From Desulfurella amilsii (GTDB taxonomy: Bacteria > Campylobacterota_A > Desulfurellia > Desulfurellales > Desulfurellaceae), in contig NZ_MDSU01000018.1 in assembly GCF_002119425.1 (NCBI RefSeq), forward strand, positions 1 to 64,000: a stretch of DNA of 64,000 nucleotides, read 5' to 3'. Under the pieces are notes generated by a model that saw nothing but the letters and a program-made list of their open reading frames with translations, did not search any database and was not told the DNA's origin. Within the stretch, counting starts at the first letter, position 1. Each line of letters starts with the position of its first letter. This document shows positions 28,148 to 36,062 of this stretch, in pieces. The translations under genes were made by a program, and so were the position numbers.

Positions 28148-29908
28148 ATGAAAGGCGGAGAGTTTATTGTAAAAGAAACTGATAAAAACGATGTAACAAT
28201 ACCAGAGGAAATAACTGAAGAACAAAAGCAAATGGCAGAAACAGCTGAATCTTTTGTTGTAAATGAAATTTTGCCAGATATCGATGAAATAGATAAACAT
28301 AACCTGGATTTGTTAAAAAAACATCTAAAAGAAGCATCTGAGCTAGGTTTTTTGGGCATCTACGCACCAGAGGAGTACGATGGCGTTGATTTAGATACAA
28401 AAACCACCGTGGCAATCGCAGACAAAATGGGTGCTGCAGGCTCGTTTGCAGTAGCCTTTGCAGCACATGCTGGTATAGGTAGTTTGCCTTTGATTTACTT
28501 TGGTACAAAAGAACAAAAGGATAAATACTTAAGAAAGATTGCAACAGGTGAGTGGATTGCGGCATACTGTCTAACCGAACCAGATGCTGGCACTGATGCT
28601 ATGAATATTACCACAAACGCAACTCTATCAGAAGATGGTAAATACTACATCCTTAATGGCTCAAAAACTTACATAACAAACGGTGGTATTGCAAATTTAT
28701 TTACCGTTTTTGCAAAAATCAACAAAACTGATTATGCTGCTTTTTTAATTGAACGCACATTTGAAGGCGTAAGCATTGGTAGAGAAGAAGATAAAATGGG
28801 CATAAGAGGTTCATCTACCACACCTGTTATGTTTGACAATGTAAAAGTGCCTGCGGAAAACCTGCTAGGAGAGGTTGGAAAAGGTTACAAAATTGCATTT
28901 AGTGTGCTTGATGAGGGAAGGTTTTTGCTTTCTGCTGCTGCAATCGGTGGCGCTAAAATGGCACTTCAAGAAGCAATCAAGTACGGAAACCAAAGAAAAC
29001 AATTTAAACTTCCAATCACTAAATTTGGTGCTATAAAAGAAAAAACTGCAGATATGATAACAAACATTTTTGCAGGAGAATCACTAAATTACAGACTTGC
29101 AGATCTTTATGATAAAGAAATTGCAAAAATTGACCATAATGATCCACAATACTATTTAAAAAAACAAAAGGCGCTTGAAGAGTACAGCATAGAATGCTCG
29201 ATATCAAAAGTATTTGGAAGTGAAGCGCTTGATTTTGTCGTTGATGAGACCGTCCAAATATTTGGTGGTTATGGCTTTATTAAAGATTATCCTGCAGAAA
29301 GGTTTTATAGAGATGCAAGGATTAATAGAATTTTTGAAGGCACAAACGAAATAAACAGACTCCTAGTGCCAGGCATAATGCTTAAAAAAGCAATGAAAAA
29401 TGAGCTACCACTACAGCAAGGCGCAATGGCCGCATTTGAAGCATTAATTACACCTTCGTTTGATGAAATTGATGAATCAAAAAAATATGCTGCTGAAAAA
29501 AACTTAATTAAAAACCTAAAAACATTGTATTTAGCACTAAGTGGCATGGCAGTTCAAAAATATTTAGACAGTATAAAAAAAGAAGAAGAAATATTGTTTG
29601 CTCTAGCTGATACAGCAATAAATATTTTTGCACTAGAAAGTGCTGTTTTGAGGGCTGATAAAGCTCAAGACATAGTAAACCCCAATAAATTGCCACTTTA
29701 CGATGCAGTAATAAAAACTGTAGCTTTTGAGTGTACAAACAACATCGAAGAAGCTGCAAAAAAGGCTGCTTTTTACATTGGTGGTGATGCGCTACAAAGC
29801 GTATTAAGCGGAATAAGAAGATTTACAAGGTACGATGCTAACGATTTATTGGAAGCGAAAAGGTTGATAGCAAATATTGCAATTGAACAAGAAAAGTACA
29901 TATTTTAA
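28148..29908 (+). CDS. fadE: Acyl-CoA dehydrogenase, VLCAD-like with C-terminal extension
   Basis: Flavoprotein that makes the trans-2-enoyl-CoA in the first beta-oxidation step. 586 residues: core dehydrogenase to about 430 (YCLTEPDAGTDA, MGIRGSSTTPVMFDNVKVP, VFGSEALDF, FGGYGFIKDYPAERFYRDARI), with the catalytic Glu397 in the usual position (IFEGTNEI), then a roughly 150-residue helical extension as in very-long-chain enzymes. AGGAGG precedes the ATG. It corresponds to fadE of the Bacillus fadNAE operon. Confidence 0.93.
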   Translation: MKGGEFIVKETDKNDVTIPEEITEEQKQMAETAESFVVNEILPDIDEIDKHNLDLLKKHLKEASELGFLGIYAPEEYDGVDLDTKTTVAIADKMGAAGSFAVAFAAHAGIGSLPLIYFGTKEQKDKYLRKIATGEWIAAYCLTEPDAGTDAMNITTNATLSEDGKYYILNGSKTYITNGGIANLFTVFAKINKTDYAAFLIERTFEGVSIGREEDKMGIRGSSTTPVMFDNVKVPAENLLGEVGKGYKIAFSVLDEGRFLLSAAAIGGAKMALQEAIKYGNQRKQFKLPITKFGAIKEKTADMITNIFAGESLNYRLADLYDKEIAKIDHNDPQYYLKKQKALEEYSIECSISKVFGSEALDFVVDETVQIFGGYGFIKDYPAERFYRDARINRIFEGTNEINRLLVPGIMLKKAMKNELPLQQGAMAAFEALITPSFDEIDESKKYAAEKNLIKNLKTLYLALSGMAVQKYLDSIKKEEEILFALADTAINIFALESAVLRADKAQDIVNPNKLPLYDAVIKTVAFECTNNIEEAAKKAAFYIGGDALQSVLSGIRRFTRYDANDLLEAKRLIANIAIEQEKYIF

Positions 29909-29911
29909 TTA

Positions 29912-29932
29912 AAGGGGACTTTTAGTCTCCTT
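29912..29932 (+). promoter_or_regulatory. Hairpin between the two acyl-CoA dehydrogenase genes
   Basis: AAGGGGACT / AGTCTCCTT form a 9-bp stem with one G-U pair and a TTT loop. CTCC in its right arm can alternatively pair with the GGAG ribosome site of the next gene (29936-29939). No T-run follows directly, so it looks like an RNA processing or translation-tuning element rather than a full terminator. Confidence 0.45.
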
Positions 29933-29944
29933 CTTGGAGTTTTT

Positions 29945-31174
29945 ATGTACAATGTTATTTTAAGCGAAAGTCAAAAAAAGATTTTTGAAGAAGCCGGTGA
30001 GTTTGTAAAAAGTGTAGACAAAAAACTACTAATAGACATGGATGCGGATTTAATTGAGTACCCAAAACAAGCCGTAAAAAGACTTGGTGAGTTAAACTTG
30101 CTTGGCATAAGGTTTGAAAAACAATTAGGTGGAAGGAATTTAAGCTGGCAAGAAGAAGTTGTATTAATAGAAGAAATTGGCATGCTGGGTTCAGCGGTTT
30201 CTTGTGCAAGCGTTTTGCCTTCAATTGTAGGTGAGGCTATATCAAAATTTGGAAGCAACTATCAAAAAGAAAAATATCTAAAACCTACATTAAAAGGGGA
30301 TCTTATTTGTGCAGAAGGTCTAACTGAACCAAGAGGGGGCTCAGATTTTTTTGGTGCAACAACAGTAGCAAAAAAAGACGGCAGCAAATGGGTTTTAAAT
30401 GGCCAAAAAAGGTTTATTGTGGGCGCAAAAGGTGCCGATTATTTTTTGATTTACGCCAAAACAAATTTTGACAATGATTATAAAAAAAATATGAGCGCAT
30501 TTTTAGTTGACAAAGAATCTATAAACGTAGAAAATTTATACGAGCTTATGGGCGCAAGAGGTGCTGGTACAGGCAGGATTGTTTTAAAAGATGCAATAGT
30601 AAATGAAGAAAATTTGGTTGGCAAAGAAGGCGAAGGATCCAAAATATTTTACCAAATGATGATACCAGAGCGTTTAACTACAGCAGCTGGAGCTTTGGGT
30701 ATTGCAAAAGCAAGCTTAGAAATTGCGCTTAAATACTCAAAAAATAGAAAAGCGTTTGCTCAGCCCATAAAAAATTTTGAAGCAGTGAGTTTTAAAATTG
30801 CGCAATCCAGTGCTCAGCTTGATGCAGCAAGGGCGCTTGCGCACACAGCGGCTAAAGCTGTGGATGAATCTATAGAAGCAAGCATTCAGCGTAGGCTTGT
30901 TAGTGAAGCCAAGAGGTTTTCAACACAAAGTGCATGGGAGATTGTTAATAATGCGATGCAGATTATGGGTGGTATTGGCTATACTAATGTTTATCCTATT
31001 GAAAGATACCTCAGAGACGCCAGATTGATGATGATATGGACTGGCACAAACGAGATAATGGATTTAATAGTCCAGCACGAATTATACAAAGAGATTGATA
31101 AAAAACACATAAAACGAGATATAGAAAATGACGCCAAATCGTCAGACAAAATAGAAGAAAAGGTATTTGAGTAA
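29945..31174 (+). CDS. Acyl-CoA dehydrogenase, LCAD/isovaleryl-CoA-dehydrogenase-like active site
   Basis: Second acyl-CoA dehydrogenase, 409 residues, core domains only (GLTEPRGGSDF, MGARGAGTGRIVLKDA, AFAQPIKNFEAV, QIMGGIGYTNVYPIERYLRDARL). The position of the usual catalytic Glu is Thr366 (MIWTGTNEI). A Glu is present instead at residue 242 (IPERLTTAAGALG), aligning with the helix-G base of long-chain and isovaleryl-CoA dehydrogenases. It is therefore probably active on a different chain length or on branched acyl-CoA, complementing fadE. GGAG five bases before the ATG. Confidence 0.9.
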   Translation: MYNVILSESQKKIFEEAGEFVKSVDKKLLIDMDADLIEYPKQAVKRLGELNLLGIRFEKQLGGRNLSWQEEVVLIEEIGMLGSAVSCASVLPSIVGEAISKFGSNYQKEKYLKPTLKGDLICAEGLTEPRGGSDFFGATTVAKKDGSKWVLNGQKRFIVGAKGADYFLIYAKTNFDNDYKKNMSAFLVDKESINVENLYELMGARGAGTGRIVLKDAIVNEENLVGKEGEGSKIFYQMMIPERLTTAAGALGIAKASLEIALKYSKNRKAFAQPIKNFEAVSFKIAQSSAQLDAARALAHTAAKAVDESIEASIQRRLVSEAKRFSTQSAWEIVNNAMQIMGGIGYTNVYPIERYLRDARLMMIWTGTNEIMDLIVQHELYKEIDKKHIKRDIENDAKSSDKIEEKVFE

Positions 31175-32131
31175 ATGGATAAACATACGCTTGATACGCC
31201 TTATCCTGTTGGTCCTGTACACTTCTATACCTGCGAGGTCAAAGGGGATATTATTATGTTTGATACAGGACCTTACACTTTTTTAGCGCTTGACTACGTT
31301 AAAAAAAACATAAATTTAAACAAACTAAAATATGTATTTATTACACATACCCACGCAGACCACTATGGTCTTGAAAATTTTCTCTCAAGAAACAGCCAGG
31401 CAAAAATATTTATGTCAAAAATAGATCACCTTAAATTTAAAATTTTAGAGGGCCGTATAGAAATTTCAAAAAAAATTCTCATTGAGTGCGGATTTAACGA
31501 ACACTATATCGAACAAATCAAGCTTATACTTTTAAATTTTGTTAATAGCGTACCAGCACCTATAAATTATAATATATTAGAAGAATCAAAATTTGATGTT
31601 GATTTATCTTATTTATCGTGTCCAGGGCACTCAAAAAGCGATATAGTGTACTTGTTTGATGGATATGCAATCACGGGCGATATTTTATTGCATAATATTT
31701 TTCAAACACCACTTTTGGATGTTGATTACGATAAAAAAGATCGCTTCAACAATTATGAAGCTTACTGCAATACACTCTTAAAATTATCTCTTTTGGAAAA
31801 ATACACAATTTTACCAGGCCATAGACAACACACCTCTATAGAAGAAATAGTTAGTTTTTATGTTACAAAAATTATTGAAAGGGCAAGCTTAATTCAAAAC
31901 TATTCACAAGAATCAATTTTTAATATTATAAAAAAAGCGATTCCGTATGCTTTGAATGATCCATTTACTGCCTACATCAAAGCCTCAGAAATACTCTTTT
32001 TTTTAGACTTTTTATCTAAGCCTTACATTTTAAGAGAAAGCTTGGAGAAAATAAACATTATGGATAGACACATTTCAGTTATGTTTGATAGGCTATTTTC
32101 AAATAAAGCTTTGTCAAAAAAATTAAATTAA
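31175..32131 (+). CDS. MBL-fold metallo-hydrolase
   Basis: Metallo-beta-lactamase-fold hydrolase of 318 residues with the metal motif THTHADHYG (His58, His60, Asp62, His63), SCPGHSKSD and GDILLHN further on, and LPGHRQH near residue 215. This resembles glyoxalase-II and acyl-thioesterase-like members. The ATG directly follows the stop of the acyl-CoA dehydrogenase, so it ends the fatty-acid operon. Hydrolysis of a CoA thioester is a reasonable but unproven role. Confidence 0.82.
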   Translation: MDKHTLDTPYPVGPVHFYTCEVKGDIIMFDTGPYTFLALDYVKKNINLNKLKYVFITHTHADHYGLENFLSRNSQAKIFMSKIDHLKFKILEGRIEISKKILIECGFNEHYIEQIKLILLNFVNSVPAPINYNILEESKFDVDLSYLSCPGHSKSDIVYLFDGYAITGDILLHNIFQTPLLDVDYDKKDRFNNYEAYCNTLLKLSLLEKYTILPGHRQHTSIEEIVSFYVTKIIERASLIQNYSQESIFNIIKKAIPYALNDPFTAYIKASEILFFLDFLSKPYILRESLEKINIMDRHISVMFDRLFSNKALSKKLN

Positions 32132-32133
32132 AC

Positions 32134-32161
32134 TTGAAATTAAACTTTTTGCATATATAAT
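32134..32161 (+). promoter_or_regulatory. Promoter of the gpmI-fba-pyk operon
   Basis: TTGAAA at 32134-32139, a 16-base spacer and TATAAT at 32156-32161. The predicted start near 32168 gives a short leader before the TTG start of gpmI. Confidence 0.65.
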
Positions 32162-32192
32162 ACAATTGGTATTTAATATTTGGAGGGTAGTT

Positions 32193-33701
32193 TTGAATAA
32201 AGTATTGTTGGTTATATTTGATGGTTTTGGTGTGAACCAAAATAGAGCTTACAATGCTATTGCCTTAGCAAAAACACCTAATTTAGATTACTATTTTGCC
32301 AATAACCCACACACAGTCATCGAGGCTTCAGGTATTGCGTGTGGTCTTCCAGATGGCCAATTTGGTAACTCAGAAGTAGGGCATCTTACACTTGGATCCG
32401 GTAGAATATTAAAGCAGGATCTACTTAGAATTTCAGAAGCTTTTGAAAATGGCAGTATAAATGAAAACCCTAAATGGCAAAAAATTATAAAAGAAAATAT
32501 AAATAAACGCCTTCATCTTATTGGTTTGATTTCTGATGGGGGCGTGCACTCACACATTGAGCATATTATTGCTCTTATTAAATTATTAGTAAAAAACAAT
32601 ATTGAACCAGTTTTACACATGATAACAGACGGCAGAGACACCCCACCAACAAGCGCTCCTCTTTATTTAGATATTTTAGAAAAGCTCTTTAAAAAATTAC
32701 AAAAAGGCACAATTGCAACCGTTAGCGGTAGGTATTATGCAATGGATAGAGCGCAAAACTATGATAGAGTAGAAAAAGCATACAAAGCTATTGTAAATAA
32801 TGAAGGAATATCGGCAAAAAATGCTAAAATTGCTATAGAGCAAGCCTACACAAAAGGCGAAACAGACGAATTTATAACGCCTACTTTTATTGGGGATGTT
32901 TTGCCTATTCAAAAAGACGAAGCAGTGTTGTTTTTTGATTTTCGAGCCGATAGAATGCGTCAGATTGTAAGTGCTTTTGGTAGTCCAGATTTTAAATATT
33001 TTAAACGTGATAATGTTTTTAAAGTGTATTGCATGGTAGAGTACGATGAAAAGTTTGACTTTGATGTATTGTTTAAGCCAAATTTTCCCAAAAATGTATT
33101 AGCAGAAGTTATAAGCAAAGCGGGATTCAAACAATTTCACTGTGCAGAAAAAGAAAAGTACGCCCACGTGACTTATTTTTTCAATGGAGGTAAAGAAGAG
33201 CCTTTTGATAAAGAAGATAGAATCATAGTGCCCTCACCGAACGTATCCACATACGACTTAGCACCAAAGATGAGCGCTCAAGAAGTAGCAGATCAAACAA
33301 TTCAAGCTATTAAAAAACATTATGATTTTATTGTGGTAAACTTTGCAAATGGGGACATGGTAGGTCATACTGCCGTGCAGAAAGCTTGTATTGTAGCAGT
33401 TGAAACGCTTGATGTTCAGTTTAACCGTTTAGTAAAAACTGCTTTAGACGAAGGCTATAAGATATTGCTTACAGCAGACCATGGCAATTGCGATGAAATG
33501 GTAGATCCAATAACAGGAGAGCCTCATACACAACACACAATATACCCTGTGCCATTCTTAATTATCGGCGATAAATCAAGCTTAAGAACGCAAGGCGGCA
33601 TATGCGACATTGCCCCAACGGTTTTGGATTTATTAAACCTGAAAAAACCTCAGGAAATGACGGGAAAAAGTTTGTTACTAAAACCTACTTATTATGTTTA
33701 G
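32193..33701 (+). CDS. gpmI: 2,3-bisphosphoglycerate-independent phosphoglycerate mutase
   Basis: Interconverts 3- and 2-phosphoglycerate using two Mn ions. 502 residues with the N-terminal IFDGFG metal Asp, nucleophile Ser60 in GQFGNSEVGH, DGRDTPP, SGRYYAMDR and C-terminal LTADHGNCDEM. The start is taken as TTG at 32193, five bases after TGGAGGG; an in-frame TTG at 32166 lies at the predicted transcription start. First gene of a lower-glycolysis operon. Confidence 0.96.
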   Translation: MNKVLLVIFDGFGVNQNRAYNAIALAKTPNLDYYFANNPHTVIEASGIACGLPDGQFGNSEVGHLTLGSGRILKQDLLRISEAFENGSINENPKWQKIIKENINKRLHLIGLISDGGVHSHIEHIIALIKLLVKNNIEPVLHMITDGRDTPPTSAPLYLDILEKLFKKLQKGTIATVSGRYYAMDRAQNYDRVEKAYKAIVNNEGISAKNAKIAIEQAYTKGETDEFITPTFIGDVLPIQKDEAVLFFDFRADRMRQIVSAFGSPDFKYFKRDNVFKVYCMVEYDEKFDFDVLFKPNFPKNVLAEVISKAGFKQFHCAEKEKYAHVTYFFNGGKEEPFDKEDRIIVPSPNVSTYDLAPKMSAQEVADQTIQAIKKHYDFIVVNFANGDMVGHTAVQKACIVAVETLDVQFNRLVKTALDEGYKILLTADHGNCDEMVDPITGEPHTQHTIYPVPFLIIGDKSSLRTQGGICDIAPTVLDLLNLKKPQEMTGKSLLLKPTYYV

Positions 33702-33710
33702 GAGGCAAAA

Positions 33711-34616
33711 ATGGATGTAAAGGTTCCACTTGATGTGCCATACGAGAAAAGACAATCATACATTAGAAACTTTAATGTTATGACACATGAAACAGGCAGG
33801 TTAGCGCTATTTGCTGGAGATCAAAAAATAGAGCATATGAATGGTGATTTTTTTGGACCAAATATCCCAATAGATGATAGCTCTCCCGAGCATCTTTTTA
33901 AAATTGCCCAAAATGCAAAAATTGGTGCTTTTGCTTCTCAAGTTGGCCTTCTTGTTAGATATGGTGTAGATTACCCAAAGATACCATACGTTGTAAAAAT
34001 TAATTCTAAAACAAATTTAGTAAAAAAAGACTTCAAAGACCCTTTAAGCACAGCTATGGTTGATATTGAGCAAATTGATAGATTAAAAAAGCAATCTGGT
34101 TTAAATATTGTTGGTGTCGGCTATACCATTTACACGGGAAGTGAGTTTGAGTACATAATGCTAAGGGAAGCGGCACAAATTATCTTCGAAGCTCACCAGT
34201 TAGGCTTGATCGCGATCATTTGGTCTTATCCTAGAGGAAAAAGCGTAATAGATGAGTATGACCCTCACTTAGTAGCAGGCGCTTGCGGTGTAGCTGCGTG
34301 CCTAGGTGCTGATTTTGTTAAAGTAAATTTTCCAAAAAAAGAAGGCGTTAATATATTTGAAGCTTTTAAAGAAGCTGTGCTAGCAGCAGGTAGAACGCGT
34401 GTAATGTGCGCAGGTGGCTCATCAAAAGAACCAAAAGCATTCTTAGAAGAACTTTACAATCAAGTACATATAAGTGGTGTTCAAGGAGCAGCAACAGGCA
34501 GAAATATACATCAAAAACCACTCAAAGAAGCTATTAACTTTGCAAATGCAATATACGCAGTTTTAGTCGAAAATAAAACCGTTGAAGAAACTTACAAAAC
34601 TTATCAAGAGGGTTAG
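33711..34616 (+). CDS. Class I fructose-bisphosphate aldolase, DhnA/archaeal type
   Basis: Schiff-base aldolase family cleaving or forming fructose 1,6-bisphosphate. 301 residues with FAGDQKIEHMNGDFFGP at the N terminus, YPRGKS (173-178), Schiff-base Lys204 in GADFVKVNFP and the phosphate site AGGSS followed by GAATGRNIHQK. This is the family typical of archaea and some deep-branching bacteria, not the common class II enzyme. AGGAGG precedes the ATG. Between gpmI and pyk. Related aldolases act on other sugar phosphates, so the exact substrate is inferred from context. Confidence 0.88.
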   Translation: MDVKVPLDVPYEKRQSYIRNFNVMTHETGRLALFAGDQKIEHMNGDFFGPNIPIDDSSPEHLFKIAQNAKIGAFASQVGLLVRYGVDYPKIPYVVKINSKTNLVKKDFKDPLSTAMVDIEQIDRLKKQSGLNIVGVGYTIYTGSEFEYIMLREAAQIIFEAHQLGLIAIIWSYPRGKSVIDEYDPHLVAGACGVAACLGADFVKVNFPKKEGVNIFEAFKEAVLAAGRTRVMCAGGSSKEPKAFLEELYNQVHISGVQGAATGRNIHQKPLKEAINFANAIYAVLVENKTVEETYKTYQEG

Positions 34617-34619
34617 TCT

Positions 34620-36038
34620 ATGTTGAATCTCCCCCTAAACAAGACAAAAATTGTTTGCACTATTGGGCCTGCATCATCAAGCAGTGCTGTTATGGAAAAG
34701 ATGATGCAAAATGGTATGAATATTGCCCGCATTAATTTTGCACACGGGACTTTTTCTGAGCATGAGACTGTAATAAACCGCTTAAGACAAACAGCTGCTT
34801 CATTAAATAGGCGTCTTGTAATTTTGGGTGACTTACCAGGACCAAAAATCAGAGTTGGCAATATTGAACCCATAGAGCTGAAAGAAAATGACAGGGTAAT
34901 TTTATCAGCTCAAGCAGAAGGCAGTGAAATACCTGTGAGTTTAGAAAACTTCTCAAACTACCTTAAAGTAGGGGACACAATCTACCTAAATGATGGCTTT
35001 ATACAGTTAAAGGTAGAAGACATTAAAGGAAAAAAAGTGCACTGCATTTGTCTAATAGGCGGAAAACTCTCATCACACAAGGGCATAAATTTGCCAGGAG
35101 CGGATTTACCCCTAAAAGCCATAGGTGATTTTGAAAAACAATGCATTGGTTTTGCAAAAGATATTGGCATTGATGCGATAAGCGTATCATTTGCCCAAAA
35201 CAGGCAAGATATATTAGATGCTAAAGCCTACTGCGAACAAATTGGCTACAATCCATTTATTATTGCTAAGATTGAGCGCTTTAAAGCTATTGAAAATATT
35301 AATGAAATACTAGAAGAATCAAATGGTATCATGGTAGCAAGAGGTGATTTAGGCGTAGAAACACCTATTGAATCCATAGCAATCCTCCAAAAGCAGCTTA
35401 TACAAAAAGCCAATATGTTAGGAAAACCAGTCATCACTGCCACCCAGATGCTTGAGTCTATGGTAGAAAACATAAGACCCACACGCGCAGAAGCAACAGA
35501 TGTGGCAAACGCAATACTTGACGGTACAGACTGCGTAATGCTATCAGAAGAGTCTGCTATTGGCAAGTATCCCGATATAGCTGTTTTGATGTTATCAAAA
35601 ATTGCCCAACACACAGAACACAAACGCTACATATACCCTATCTACGAAACACTCTCAAAAGTGCTATCTTCTAAAACTATATCTTTAGAAGATACTATGG
35701 CTGTAAATGTATTTACAACTGTAAAAAATCTAAATCCGCTCTTGCTTGTAACACCTACAACTAGCGGTGCAACCGTACGCCGCATGAGCAGGTTTAAGCT
35801 ACCCATATGGATACTTGGTGTAAGTCATAATAAAAATGTAACACAAAACTTAGAGTTTTCCTATGGTGTATACCCAATATATGAAGAAGAGTTGCCGCAA
35901 GATTGGAAAAGCTATATCCAATCACTTATTGGCAAACAAGACTCTTTTTTTGTACTAGTAAGGGGACCTTCTAGGAAAAACCCAGATGCAAATAACTCAT
36001 TGGAGATTGTAAGGCTGGGGGTAGGGCTACCTATATAA
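34620..36038 (+). CDS. pyk: Pyruvate kinase
   Basis: Converts phosphoenolpyruvate and ADP to pyruvate and ATP. 472 residues with KIVCTIGPASSS at the N terminus, MNIARINFAHG, IAKIERFKAIEN (active-site Lys), GIMVARGDLGVE, TATQMLESM and the EATDVANAILDGTDCVMLS region; the C-terminal regulatory domain is present. It starts three bases after the aldolase stop. A convergent gene begins 24 bases past its end, with no clear terminator between. Confidence 0.96.
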   Translation: MLNLPLNKTKIVCTIGPASSSSAVMEKMMQNGMNIARINFAHGTFSEHETVINRLRQTAASLNRRLVILGDLPGPKIRVGNIEPIELKENDRVILSAQAEGSEIPVSLENFSNYLKVGDTIYLNDGFIQLKVEDIKGKKVHCICLIGGKLSSHKGINLPGADLPLKAIGDFEKQCIGFAKDIGIDAISVSFAQNRQDILDAKAYCEQIGYNPFIIAKIERFKAIENINEILEESNGIMVARGDLGVETPIESIAILQKQLIQKANMLGKPVITATQMLESMVENIRPTRAEATDVANAILDGTDCVMLSEESAIGKYPDIAVLMLSKIAQHTEHKRYIYPIYETLSKVLSSKTISLEDTMAVNVFTTVKNLNPLLLVTPTTSGATVRRMSRFKLPIWILGVSHNKNVTQNLEFSYGVYPIYEEELPQDWKSYIQSLIGKQDSFFVLVRGPSRKNPDANNSLEIVRLGVGLPI

Positions 36039-36062
36039 ATTTAGAAAGGATGGCCAAAATCA

